Shown here one piece after another: positions 26,683-35,128 of a DNA stretch of 64,000 nt (its first letter is position 1; the number at the start of each line of letters is the position of its first letter). Source of the stretch: Acidobacteriaceae bacterium (GTDB lineage Bacteria > Acidobacteriota > Terriglobia > Terriglobales > Acidobacteriaceae); NCBI GenBank assembly GCA_028283625.1, contig JAPWKG010000026.1, forward strand, positions 124,001-188,000. Direction: 5' to 3'. Made by a program: the position numbers and the translations under genes. The notes below the pieces were generated by a model. That model did not search any database. It was not told the DNA's origin and saw only the letters and a list, made by a program, of their open reading frames with translations.

Positions 26683-27903
26683 TTGATTTGTCATGGCAAA
26701 CGCCGTCGCGCGCTGTTGAGTTGCACGTTCATGGTGAGCGTGAGTGGTCTTATGCTCATGCCCTCTTCCGCAACGGAGGCAGCGGCATTGCAGGCCGCTG
26801 CGCCAACGTTATCTACCCAGCTTCTTGAGGAGCAGGCAGGTGCGGCACGAGAACGTGGAGATACGCAGGCCAGCTTGAAGCTCTATCAGCGCGCACTCGC
26901 ACGCGCACCCGGTTGGCAGGAGGGATGGTGGTACTGCGGCTCGCTCCAATACGATGCTGCAAGTTACACGGGAGCCGTAAGTTCGTTTGAGAAGTTAGTC
27001 GAGCTGAACGCCTCTCTTCCCGATGCTTGGGCCATGCTTGGGCTGAGCGAGTTTGAGGTGAAGGAGTACGAGCGCTCGTTGGAGGATCTGCAGAAGGCAG
27101 AGCACCTTGGGTTGGCCGAACCGCTCCGCAATATCGCGGACTACCATCGAGGGCTTCTGTTGAATCTGAGCGGAGACTCTGACGGTGCGCTCTTGGTTTT
27201 GTCCTCGCTTTATTTGAGAGGCGTTCACTCTGAAGACCTGCAGGTTGCTCTTGGGATAACACTTCTGCGGGTGCCTCTTCTTCCATCGCAGCTTGATCCT
27301 GCTCGTGATGCGCTTGTGCATGACGCAGGAAACCTCGCTTCGCTGATTGCAGAGAAGCGCTTTGAAGAAGCGAGTCCTGCCTTTCAGCAGGCACTTGTAA
27401 GCTACCCTCAGGCTAAGTTTCTGCATTATGCGTATGGAGCGATGCTGGCAGTCGAGGGAAAAGATAAAGAGGCGATCGCACAGTTTCAAGCTGAGACTGT
27501 GCTGAACCCTGAGAGCGCGTTGCCATATATCGAATGGGCGTTTCTGAACATGAAATCCAAAGAATACGCGGAAGCCATACGACTTGCGCGTAAAGGATGC
27601 GAGCTGAGCAGCGAGTCGTTTCTTGCGCACTACATCTTAGGGAACTCTTTGTTGCTCTCAGGGGACCCGGCCGCGGCCCGACCGGAGCTGGAAAAGTCCA
27701 AAGCGCTCGCTCCGGGCTCGCCTGATGTGCGTTATAGCCTGTCGCGCACGTACGCACGCTTAGGCCAACCCACGCTTGCTCGGGAGGAACAGGCGGAGTT
27801 CCTTTCACTACAGAGAAAGAACGCCGTCGATCGTTTGGAACTGCAGAAGCGTTATGCGGGAGCCGCAGCGATCACGGGTGTCCGTCCAACGACCGCACAG
27901 TAG
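26683..27903 (+). CDS. Secreted tetratricopeptide-repeat protein (third of three)
   Basis: This 406-residue protein begins at TTG 26683, immediately after the previous TAG. An AGGAGAGG inside the upstream gene with good spacing supports the TTG; ATG 26731 is the alternative. The signal region is hydrophobic to about SSATEAAA. TPRs run from about 45 to 385. The block LARAPGWQEGWWYCGSLQY / FEKLVELNASLPDAWAMLGL parallels the first TPR gene, indicating duplication within the operon. 27 bp separate it from the cytochrome gene. Confidence 0.78.
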   Translation: MICHGKRRRALLSCTFMVSVSGLMLMPSSATEAAALQAAAPTLSTQLLEEQAGAARERGDTQASLKLYQRALARAPGWQEGWWYCGSLQYDAASYTGAVSSFEKLVELNASLPDAWAMLGLSEFEVKEYERSLEDLQKAEHLGLAEPLRNIADYHRGLLLNLSGDSDGALLVLSSLYLRGVHSEDLQVALGITLLRVPLLPSQLDPARDALVHDAGNLASLIAEKRFEEASPAFQQALVSYPQAKFLHYAYGAMLAVEGKDKEAIAQFQAETVLNPESALPYIEWAFLNMKSKEYAEAIRLARKGCELSSESFLAHYILGNSLLLSGDPAAARPELEKSKALAPGSPDVRYSLSRTYARLGQPTLAREEQAEFLSLQRKNAVDRLELQKRYAGAAAITGVRPTTAQ

Positions 27904-27930
27904 TGCAAGATTGCTGGAGAGTATTTGCTT

Positions 27931-29106
27931 ATGATGGATGTCTCCGGCTGGAGCCGCCTCAGAGGGAAGATCAACGCACTTGCAGCCGTCGTGCTGAGTG
28001 TGCTGCTGATGACTGCCTGGCTTGCGCAGTCCACCTTTGTTCAGGCGATGCAGAAAAGTGAACAGACTTCATCTTCGTTGTCGCGTTATGAACAGGGAGC
28101 GACCTCGGGGAACGTGTATGTCGGTCAGGCAAAATGCATCACGTGCCACAAGGGAATGTCTTCTGCCGCTTCAACCCCTATGGGAGAGGCCGCAGCGGAA
28201 CCATTGCGCTCCGGAATGCCCGACTACTCCACAATGAGCTATCAAAGTGGTCAGTACACTGTGCGCATTGAGAAGAACGATGCGGGCATGAACATGAAGG
28301 TCAGCGACGGGAGTGCCAGCCTGAGCGTGCCGGTCCGCTGGATCTTTGGCAAAGGGTACGACGGTCAGACGTTTCTCCTGGAGAAAGATGGTCAGCTCTA
28401 CGAAAGTCGCTCCAGCTATTACGCGGCGCTCGGCCATCTGGATAAGACGATCGGGCACTCAAATGCTCCTCCGGCTTCTCTGATGGCGGCACTCGGAAGG
28501 GCTTTGCCGAAGGAGGAAGTGGAGCGATGCTTTAGCTGTCATACGAGTGAAAATCTCTTTGCGGGGCGCGTTGAGGTACAGCAAGCGCATCCGGGAGTCA
28601 CTTGTGAAAATTGCCACGGAGCCGGCAGCGAGCACGTCGCCCTTATGTCCGCGACGAGCAGGCAGACGCCGTTGACGGATGCGGAAATCTTTAATCCTGC
28701 GAGCTTGGCTCCTGCAGATTTGAACGACTTTTGTGGGTCCTGCCATCGCACAACGCGCGATGTGATGCGCTCAGGGGTACGAGATATCCGGAACGTGCGT
28801 TTTCAGCCTTATCGTCTGGAAAACAGCCGCTGTTACGACCCTTCTGACGAAAGGATTCAGTGCACCGCTTGTCATGATCCGCATCGCAAACTGGAGACCT
28901 CCTCCGCGGTGTACGACCAGAAGTGTCTTGCGTGCCATGCCAGCCAGAGTAGCGGTACCGTCAGTCAGAAGGCGCCCGCTTGCCCGCGTGCGACGAAGGA
29001 TTGTGCGTCCTGCCACATGCCAAAGCTGAACCTGCCGGGCGCCCATTTTGCCTTTACGGATCATTACATCCGTGTCGTGAAGCCGGGCGAGCCGTATCCA
29101 GACTAG
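27931..29106 (+). CDS. Seven-haem cytochrome c
   Basis: This 391-residue protein starts at ATG 27931, 9 nt after GGAGAG; TTG 27925 and ATG 27934 are close alternatives. A hydrophobic N-terminal segment (about 14-32) is a signal or anchor. Seven CxxCH motifs start at C69, C200, C225, C268, C311, C332 and C358. The first is isolated by a beta-rich stretch of about 130 residues and the other six form a compact C-terminal multihaem domain. It is the last gene of the TPR operon and is convergent with the NagX-like gene (26-bp gap). It would carry electrons in the periplasm. The acceptor is not evident, and no terminal reductase is nearby. Confidence 0.85.
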   Translation: MMDVSGWSRLRGKINALAAVVLSVLLMTAWLAQSTFVQAMQKSEQTSSSLSRYEQGATSGNVYVGQAKCITCHKGMSSAASTPMGEAAAEPLRSGMPDYSTMSYQSGQYTVRIEKNDAGMNMKVSDGSASLSVPVRWIFGKGYDGQTFLLEKDGQLYESRSSYYAALGHLDKTIGHSNAPPASLMAALGRALPKEEVERCFSCHTSENLFAGRVEVQQAHPGVTCENCHGAGSEHVALMSATSRQTPLTDAEIFNPASLAPADLNDFCGSCHRTTRDVMRSGVRDIRNVRFQPYRLENSRCYDPSDERIQCTACHDPHRKLETSSAVYDQKCLACHASQSSGTVSQKAPACPRATKDCASCHMPKLNLPGAHFAFTDHYIRVVKPGEPYPD

Positions 29107-29132
29107 CTCCCTTGTGTCGATGCCAGATGAGG

Positions 29133-30338
29133 TTATACGCGAAGAAAGATACGGTTCTCGTACATCCAGCGCAGCATGTAGAAGTAGATCAGCAAAACCA
29201 GGCAGCCGGAAATCAAAGGTTCAAGCGGTGGGCCCAGAAGCGTAAAGAGATGCGCGTTGAGATGCGTATGAAGCGAGCGCAGAATAAACTCCTCGCATAA
29301 GTGCGCCATCAGGTATGCCGCAAGAGAGTTCGCTCCAATCACCAGGAGTGGATAGGCGAACCGGTGGCTTTTGTTGGATTTCAGAAGCCATGAAAACGCA
29401 CTCAGCATCAGGAGGCAGACACCGCCGCTGAAAAGCGTCCACGCTGGCGTCCATATCCGTTTCACAATCGGGTTGATCCCGGTCAGATGGAGCAAAAGGC
29501 CGGCCGCTATAAGCCACGCGCCGGTTTGCGTGAGCTTGCGCAGCGGTACGGCGGCGGGGCTTGCAATCAACCAGCGCCCGGTAAGAACTCCAAGCAGCGT
29601 CGTTCCAAGCGTTGGAATGAAGTTGTAGGTAAGATAGCCGCCTTCGTTGAACTGAAAGCGAGTGGGACGTGGAAAGAGGTTGAGGAATCTTTGATCCAAC
29701 GCCAGGCCTAGATTTGCATTCTTGTTCCAGTGCGCTGCAAATCCATGCAGAAAGTATTGGCTCTGCCACGCAGGCGTAATCCCAACGCTCATATAGTTGA
29801 AGCTGGCCGAAGGGACTGGGTAGAGCGCCCACGCAAGCCAGTACAGGAGAAGGATGGAGGCGAATATGCTCCAGATCCATTTTGAGGAAAGCTGCGCGAT
29901 CAGGAAGGCAAAGCTATAGCCAAGACCGATTTGAGTCAGCGTGTCTTCGAAGGTGTAGTTGGTGCTTTGCGCGTGGAGCGAGCGCAGAAATACTCCCAGG
30001 GTGATCAGAATGACGCTGCGCCATAGGGTATGCGCGAACTGGTGCAGGAAGCTTTCCCCTTTACGCTGTCGGCTTCGTAGAGAGTAGCTAAGCGCAACGC
30101 CGACAAGGAACGTGAACGACGGCTGGATCGTGTCATGCAGGCTCATACCAACCCATTCAGCATGGCTTTGGTTGTATCCCAGAAAATACCAAAGGCGGCT
30201 GTGCGGAAAGCTCTGCGCAATCTGGCTAAGATGCATCACTTCCGCGAGCATGAGCAGCATCACGAAGCCGCGATACGCATCGACGGCAATGTTTCTATAA
30301 GGAGGGAGTGCCGAGGCGTGTGTTCCGTTCGAGCTCAA
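29133..30338 (-). CDS. NagX/HGSNAT-like membrane acyltransferase (DUF5009)
   Basis: This 401-residue polytopic membrane protein has about ten hydrophobic segments. The N-terminal VDAYRGFVMLLMLAEVMHL and SLHDTIQPSFTFLVGVALSYS are hallmarks of the heparan-alpha-glucosaminide acetyltransferase/NagX family. HGSNAT acetylates terminal glucosamine across a membrane. NagX homologues occur in bacterial amino-sugar utilisation loci, where function is proposed but unsettled. The TTG start has AGGA upstream. It lies 38 bp downstream of the PfkB kinase gene on the same strand, probably one operon. That context fits handling of an N-acetylated amino sugar. Confidence 0.82.
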   Translation of the reverse strand: MSSNGTHASALPPYRNIAVDAYRGFVMLLMLAEVMHLSQIAQSFPHSRLWYFLGYNQSHAEWVGMSLHDTIQPSFTFLVGVALSYSLRSRQRKGESFLHQFAHTLWRSVILITLGVFLRSLHAQSTNYTFEDTLTQIGLGYSFAFLIAQLSSKWIWSIFASILLLYWLAWALYPVPSASFNYMSVGITPAWQSQYFLHGFAAHWNKNANLGLALDQRFLNLFPRPTRFQFNEGGYLTYNFIPTLGTTLLGVLTGRWLIASPAAVPLRKLTQTGAWLIAAGLLLHLTGINPIVKRIWTPAWTLFSGGVCLLMLSAFSWLLKSNKSHRFAYPLLVIGANSLAAYLMAHLCEEFILRSLHTHLNAHLFTLLGPPLEPLISGCLVLLIYFYMLRWMYENRIFLRV

Positions 30339-30376
30339 GTTCAGTCCTGTGCCGAAGAATTTTGAAAAGTGTGAGC

Positions 30377-31366
30377 CTACCGCTGAGCCAGCCCCTGCCC
30401 CCAGAGCGAGTGCGCGAGAAAGGAGCGACGAAGCTCCTGATCACGAAACGCTTCAACTCCTCCGGGACGTTGCACGGATAATGCACCTGTAAGATTTCCG
30501 AACGCAGCGGCTTCATTTACTGTGGCGCCTTGGCGCCAGGCATGCAGGAAGCCTGCATCAAAGCTATCGCCGGCCCCAATCGTGTCGACCACTCCAACGC
30601 GATGTGCCGTAATCCATTCACGCCGACCGTCTGCCTGTACGAGAGCGCCCTTGACCCCGCACTTCACGACGATGAGGGGAACTCTGTCCTGCAACCTGTC
30701 CAATGCGGCGTCCAGCGAGTTGCTATGCGTCATGCGCAGCAATTCATCCTCGTTCGGAAGAAGGAGGTCAATGCGATCGAGAACTTCAGGCAAAACACCG
30801 CTCCACTGGTCTGCCGGATCGTCGTTGGTATCGAGGGAGAGCGTTTTTCCTGCGGCCTTCAGGCGGTCGAGCAGAGCAGGAAGACCGTCGTGCAGCCCCA
30901 TTTGCAGGAAGAGTGAGGAGAGATGCAGGTGAGGCGCAGCGGTCAGAAAGGAGTAATCCAGATCTTCGATCTTGAGCTCTGCGATCGTGCCCGGATAGGT
31001 AAGAATATGGCGTTGCTTGCCATGAGGCAGCAGCACCGTGACGCCTGTTTTCCTGCTCGCCAGACGAGTTACGTGCGACAAGGCAAGGCCACTCTCTTCC
31101 AGATACCTGAGTGCGATTTCCCCCATCGCGTCGTCTCCAACAAGCGAGGAAAACGCAACCTTAGAGCCGAGCATCGAGAGGTTATGGGCCAGGATCGAAG
31201 ACGATCCCCCCAGGGTCATCAGGAAGTCGGAGCCCAGAACCTCACGCTCCAGCGGAAGCTCCTGAGGCGTGCCATACAGAATGAGGTCGAGGTTTGTCTC
31301 CCCCAGAATGCAAATGTCGAAGGGGGGAGGCGTAAGACCGGTCGATGAATCGTAAGGTGTTGGCAT
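30377..31366 (-). CDS. PfkB-family sugar kinase
   Basis: This 329-residue cytoplasmic kinase has an N-terminal PfkB entry (ICILGETNLDLILYG), a GGSSSILAHNLSMLG substrate loop near 55, and the C-terminal signature VDTIGAGDSFDAGF with the catalytic Asp and anion hole. In this setting candidate substrates are tagatose-6-phosphate (tagatose pathway), galactosamine or another hexose. The sequence alone does not decide. It is divergent from the DeoR/AgaR-like regulator with a 136-bp intergenic region containing a GGTCAA-G-TTGACC palindrome, and is co-directional with the NagX-like gene. Confidence 0.88.
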   Translation of the reverse strand: MPTPYDSSTGLTPPPFDICILGETNLDLILYGTPQELPLEREVLGSDFLMTLGGSSSILAHNLSMLGSKVAFSSLVGDDAMGEIALRYLEESGLALSHVTRLASRKTGVTVLLPHGKQRHILTYPGTIAELKIEDLDYSFLTAAPHLHLSSLFLQMGLHDGLPALLDRLKAAGKTLSLDTNDDPADQWSGVLPEVLDRIDLLLPNEDELLRMTHSNSLDAALDRLQDRVPLIVVKCGVKGALVQADGRREWITAHRVGVVDTIGAGDSFDAGFLHAWRQGATVNEAAAFGNLTGALSVQRPGGVEAFRDQELRRSFLAHSLWGQGLAQR

Positions 31367-31410
31367 TTGCTTTCCAGTGGTTACTATTTCTTATTATTTA
31401 TTTCCTTTAA

Positions 31411-31423
31411 GGTCAAGTTGACC
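31411..31423. promoter_or_regulatory. Palindrome GGTCAA-G-TTGACC in the kinase/regulator intergenic region
   Basis: A perfect 6-1-6 palindrome lies midway between the divergent PfkB and DeoR-family genes. T-rich TTTCTTATTATTTATTTCC precedes it and CGAAACATGGTTCGTG follows near 31444-31459. It is a plausible operator for autoregulation, or its TTGACC half could serve as a -35 box. Confidence 0.4.
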
Positions 31424-31502
31424 CTGCCCGTGAGAGCAGAATTCGAAACATGGTTCGTGTTTTGCTGTGGTATCTTCATTATGTCTTCGGAACTTATCGC
31501 TC

Positions 31503-32330
31503 ATGTCCAGTTCGACCAAACCGATTCCAGCACAAGAACTTGCAGCTCTAGTTGAGAGCAATTCTCAGATGCTGATCGAAGAGCGCCGCCAGTACATTCT
31601 CGGGCTTGCTCAAGAGAACGGTCGTGTTCTGGTGGAGGATCTTTCGCAGATGCTCGGGGTTTCGAGCATCACGATTCGAAAAGACCTGGATCAGCTGCAG
31701 CGTCGTGGTGTGTTGCAGCGAACCCATGGTGGCGCCATTCTGCCTACCTCCGGTTCGCTTTCTGACCCCACGTTGCAGGAAAAAGAAGGCAGATTTTCTG
31801 CAGAGAAAAAGCGCATCGCCGATGCTGCCGTGAAGCTCGTGCAGGAAGGGCAGTGCATTCTGCTGGATTCCGGTACGACAACCATGGCGATTGCAAAGGC
31901 CCTCAAGTCATTCTCTTCCTTGACCGTGATTACCAATGCCATGAATATTGCGGCGGAGTTGAGTGGAACGGACTTTGAGGTTCTGATCACGGGTGGTTCT
32001 CTGCGGAAGAATTCTTTTTCGCTGGTGGGGCCTCTGGCGGAGGAGATGCTGCATGACATGCATGCGGATGTGCTCTTCCTGGGCGTTGATGGTTTCGATG
32101 TGGAGGCTGGCGTGACGACACCCAACATCATGGAGTCTCGCGTCAACCGGGCGATGGTGAAGTCTTCTTCGAAGGTCGTGGCCGTTTGTGATTCGACGAA
32201 GTTCGATCGCCGCAGCCTTTGCAAGATCGTCGAAGCCACCGCGATTCACCATGTTATTACCGATAAAGACCTGCCGGCAGCGACAGCAGAAGCGTTGCGC
32301 AGTCTGGGCATTGAAGTCACCCTGGTTTAG
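31503..32330 (+). CDS. DeoR-family transcriptional repressor (AgaR-like)
   Basis: This 275-residue regulator has an N-terminal DeoR helix-turn-helix at about 24-80 (RRQYILGLAQENGRVLVEDL, LGVSSITIRKDLDQLQRRG, RTHGGA). A C-terminal sugar-phosphate sensor domain contains DSGTTTMAIAKAL, VITNAMNIA and FLGVDGFD. It most resembles AgaR/GlpR-type repressors that sense phosphorylated sugars. ATG 31503 is chosen because the extension to 31467 adds no domain; the ribosome-binding site is weak. Neighbouring AgaS-, GatZ- and PfkB-like genes and nearby TTTC(G/A)TTT sites support a role as local repressor relieved by a galactosamine- or tagatose-phosphate. Confidence 0.88.
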   Translation: MSSSTKPIPAQELAALVESNSQMLIEERRQYILGLAQENGRVLVEDLSQMLGVSSITIRKDLDQLQRRGVLQRTHGGAILPTSGSLSDPTLQEKEGRFSAEKKRIADAAVKLVQEGQCILLDSGTTTMAIAKALKSFSSLTVITNAMNIAAELSGTDFEVLITGGSLRKNSFSLVGPLAEEMLHDMHADVLFLGVDGFDVEAGVTTPNIMESRVNRAMVKSSSKVVAVCDSTKFDRRSLCKIVEATAIHHVITDKDLPAATAEALRSLGIEVTLV

Positions 32331-32526
32331 CGCGCCAAAGGTGGGCCACTCTGAGCCCAAAGCATGGAACGCGTTCCCAATACTTCTACGAAAAAAGAAT
32401 TGTTTTTGAAGTGCGGCCGTAAGCTGTTGCGCTTTCTTTGCTGCGTCCAGAATTTACTCTCTGGAATGTAATGTATCGTGCATGGTTTTATCGTGTTACT
32501 ATTGCTTAGTTTTGATTCCGATTGAG

Positions 32527-32542
32527 TTTCATTTTGGCTTTG
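32527..32542 (+). promoter_or_regulatory. Candidate operator TTTCATTTTGGCTTTG
   Basis: The element lies 23 bp before the start of the AgaS-like gene and is preceded by TTCCGATTG. The same TTCCGATTG-x-TTTCATTTT arrangement occurs upstream of the TonB receptor (about 20455-20472). The shared block suggests common regulation of receptor and isomerase. Confidence 0.45.
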
Positions 32543-32564
32543 CTGAGAGTCTGAGGTTACTTTT

Positions 32565-33746
32565 GTGAGCGATCTGTCGCAGTTCTTGAATTTGCCTTTG
32601 CAGGAAAAAAAAGCTCGTGGGTTGCTGTACACCCCGGCGGAAATTGCTCAGCAGCCAGCCACCTGGCTGACGACGCTGCAGATCTTTGAGGAGCATCAAG
32701 AGCGCATTACTGCCTTTCTTGAAGACGTGGGCATCCATGGCCCGCTTGAGAGCCGTCCGACCGTGGTGCTTGTGGGCGCGGGAACGTCTGATTACATTGG
32801 CCATGCGCTGGAGTCCTTGTTGCGCCAGAAGTGGGGCTGTGAGGTACTCACCATTGCTAGCACGGAGCTGCTTCTGGACTCGGACGACTACGTCATTGCC
32901 GAGCGGAAGTACCTTTGGATTTCCTTCTCGCGTTCTGGTGATTCTCCGGAAGGTGTAGCGGTTCTGGAGCAGGCCATTCGTTCGTATCCGAACATTGCTC
33001 ATCTTGTGATCACCTGCAACGAGCAGGCGAAGATGGCCTCTATCTGCAACAGCGTTCGCCGTGCTTGTGTCGTAGTGCTTGACGATGCTGTCAATGATCG
33101 CAGCCTGGCGATGACCAGCTCTTTTACGAACATGGTCGTCATGGGGCATTGCATTGCCAACGCATGGTCTATCGAGGAGTACAAGCCTCTCCTGCAGCAG
33201 ATGGTCTCGGCGGGCGAGCGTTTGCTCACAGTGGCTGCGGCTCATGCGGAAGGGATTGCAGAGCGCCGCTTTGCGCGTATCTGCTTTGTTGGTGGAGGTT
33301 CCTTGAAGGGCGTGGCGATGGAGTCGGCTCTTAAGGTGCTTGAGATGACCGCAGGGGACATCAAGACGATGTCGCAATCCATTCTTGGTCTGCGTCACGG
33401 ACCGATGGCTGCACTGGATCAGGAGACGCTGTTTCTTTGCTTTGTCTCAAGCGACGATCGCAAGGCAAAATACTCGCTCGATCTCTTGCGCGAGGTTGGG
33501 CAGAAGCAGATCGTGGCCGAGAGCATCGCGATCGGGCCGTCCTCCCTGCAGGATGAGTTCTCCTCCAGCGTGGACCTGTTCATTCCGATCGAGGTAAGTG
33601 TCGCGGACGGCTATCGTCCGGTTCTCGACGTGATTGTTGGTCAGTTGATCGGTCTCTACTGCTCCGTTGCACATGGGCTGAAGCCTGATTCGCCGAGTGC
33701 TGCGGGCGTGATTAGCCGTGTCGTACAGGAATTTTCTATCCACTAG
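32565..33746 (+). CDS. agaS: SIS-domain sugar isomerase/deaminase, AgaS-like
   Basis: This 393-residue cytoplasmic enzyme has two SIS domains. The first contains VVLVGAGTSDYIG near 67 and ISFSRSGDSPEGVA near 123. The second begins about 240, with CFVGGGSLKG and LRHGPMAAL. The N-terminus (YTPAEIAQQPATWL) matches AgaS rather than GlmS. AgaS converts galactosamine-6-phosphate to tagatose-6-phosphate with release of ammonia. GTG 32565 has GAGG upstream at 8 nt. It is 9 bp before gatZ on the same strand, so one operon. A candidate AgaR-type operator lies just upstream. Assignment good by family and context. Confidence 0.88.
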   Translation: MSDLSQFLNLPLQEKKARGLLYTPAEIAQQPATWLTTLQIFEEHQERITAFLEDVGIHGPLESRPTVVLVGAGTSDYIGHALESLLRQKWGCEVLTIASTELLLDSDDYVIAERKYLWISFSRSGDSPEGVAVLEQAIRSYPNIAHLVITCNEQAKMASICNSVRRACVVVLDDAVNDRSLAMTSSFTNMVVMGHCIANAWSIEEYKPLLQQMVSAGERLLTVAAAHAEGIAERRFARICFVGGGSLKGVAMESALKVLEMTAGDIKTMSQSILGLRHGPMAALDQETLFLCFVSSDDRKAKYSLDLLREVGQKQIVAESIAIGPSSLQDEFSSSVDLFIPIEVSVADGYRPVLDVIVGQLIGLYCSVAHGLKPDSPSAAGVISRVVQEFSIH

Positions 33747-33755
33747 AGGTTTTGC

Positions 33756-35030
33756 ATGTCGGAGTTGCTTCGCAGGCATCTGTTTCAACACCGCAAGGAG
33801 CATGCCACCGGGATCTACTCTGTTTGCTCTGCGCATCCATGGGTGATTCAGGCCGCTGCAGAACAGGCCGTGCAGGACGACAGTCTGTTGCTGGTAGAGG
33901 CTACCAGCAATCAGGTGAATCAGTTCGGCGGCTATACGGGCATGCGCCCCGCAGACTTTCGCAACTTTGTTTTGGCAGAGACGCGAAAGGCAGGGTTGAG
34001 CGACGATCGCCTCATTCTCGGCGGAGATCATCTCGGGCCAAACCCCTGGAGAAAGCTGCCTGCAGCCGAGGCAATGGCCCACGCTGAAGTGATGGTGGCC
34101 GAGTATGTTGCGGCGGGCTTCACCAAGATTCATCTGGATGCCAGCATGGCGTGCGGAGATGATGCCGCTCATCCTTCCGATGAGGTGGTGGCACATCGTG
34201 CAGCGCAGCTCTGTAAGGTGGCTGAGTCCTCGGCAAGCGCAGGCAACATGCCGGTTTATGTGATCGGTACAGAGGTGCCGGTGCCAGGAGGAGCAACTCA
34301 CTCCATTCACGATGTTCCCGCTACGTCGATTGCCGCAGTCGAGCAAACCCTCGCGATTCACAAGGCGATTTTTGCCGAAAAGGTTCCGGAGGCGTGGGAA
34401 CGAGTCATTGCGCTGGTCGTGCAGCCGGGCGTGGAGTTTGACCACGATTCGGTGCTCGACTATAACGTCGCGAAGGCTGCTGATCTCAGCAGATGGCTGC
34501 GGGAGCAGCCGGAGACGATCGTTTTTGAGGCTCACTCGACCGACTATCAGAAACCGGACGCGCTTGCGTCGTTGGTTCATGATGGATTTGCGATTCTGAA
34601 AGTGGGGCCGGGAGTGACCTTCGCGATGCATGAAGCGCTCGAAGCGCTCGAAGACATCGAGGACGAGTTGGTCCCGGTTGAGAAGCGTTCGCATCTCAGC
34701 GCCGTTGTGGAGCGCATTATGCTCACAGAGCCGGAGAACTGGTCGCCATATTATCCGGGTACGCCTGAGCAGCAAAAGCTGCTGCGGAAATACAGCTACA
34801 GCGACCGTGTGCGCTACTACTGGGGGCATCCGGAGATCGTCTCTGCAGTTCGGCGGTTGATGGCGAACCTAGCATCCATCTCCATTCCGGAGAGCATGCT
34901 CAGCCGGTATCTACCGAACCAGTACTGGAGCTTGCGCGAGAAGAGAATCAGCGGCACTCCCGATTCGCTCGTCATCGATCGGATTCGTGATGTCCTGCGT
35001 GATTACTCGCAGGCGTGTCAGTTCGTGTAA
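33756..35030 (+). CDS. GatZ/KbaZ-family tagatose-bisphosphate aldolase subunit
   Basis: This 424-residue protein has near-canonical GatZ/KbaZ blocks: GIYSVCSAHPWVIQAA, EATSNQVNQFGGYTGM, LILGGDHLGPN and KIHLDASM. In enteric bacteria GatZ/KbaZ is the non-catalytic partner of the class II aldolase GatY/KbaY, which cleaves tagatose-1,6-bisphosphate. An alternative tagatose-6-phosphate kinase role has been proposed for AgaZ homologues. No catalytic GatY/KbaY is in the window, so it must be elsewhere or this protein acts differently. It is coupled to agaS and followed by a terminator. An in-frame 9-bp tandem repeat (GAAGCGCTC) near 34636 is coding and unremarkable. Confidence 0.88.
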   Translation: MSELLRRHLFQHRKEHATGIYSVCSAHPWVIQAAAEQAVQDDSLLLVEATSNQVNQFGGYTGMRPADFRNFVLAETRKAGLSDDRLILGGDHLGPNPWRKLPAAEAMAHAEVMVAEYVAAGFTKIHLDASMACGDDAAHPSDEVVAHRAAQLCKVAESSASAGNMPVYVIGTEVPVPGGATHSIHDVPATSIAAVEQTLAIHKAIFAEKVPEAWERVIALVVQPGVEFDHDSVLDYNVAKAADLSRWLREQPETIVFEAHSTDYQKPDALASLVHDGFAILKVGPGVTFAMHEALEALEDIEDELVPVEKRSHLSAVVERIMLTEPENWSPYYPGTPEQQKLLRKYSYSDRVRYYWGHPEIVSAVRRLMANLASISIPESMLSRYLPNQYWSLREKRISGTPDSLVIDRIRDVLRDYSQACQFV

Positions 35031-35081
35031 CGCCAGGATTCGTCTTCGTCTTGAGACGCCGTACACCTGTGAGAGGCAAAA

Positions 35082-35116
35082 AGAGAGGGCGCCAGTATCT
35101 GGCGCCCTCTCTTTTC
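35082..35116. terminator. Bidirectional terminator
   Basis: AGAGAGGGCGCCA at 35082-35094 and TGGCGCCCTCTCT at 35100-35112 are exact complements. TTTT follows on the plus strand, and AAAA precedes the left arm (a T-run on the minus strand). It serves the convergent gatZ-like and clan GH-D glycosidase genes. Confidence 0.85.
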
Positions 35117-35128
35117 TCTTACGTCTAT

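Noticed and set aside
34636-34660. Tandem GAAGCGCTC repeat
   Set aside because: It is in frame inside the GatZ-like gene (EALEALED) and is probably ordinary coding repetition.
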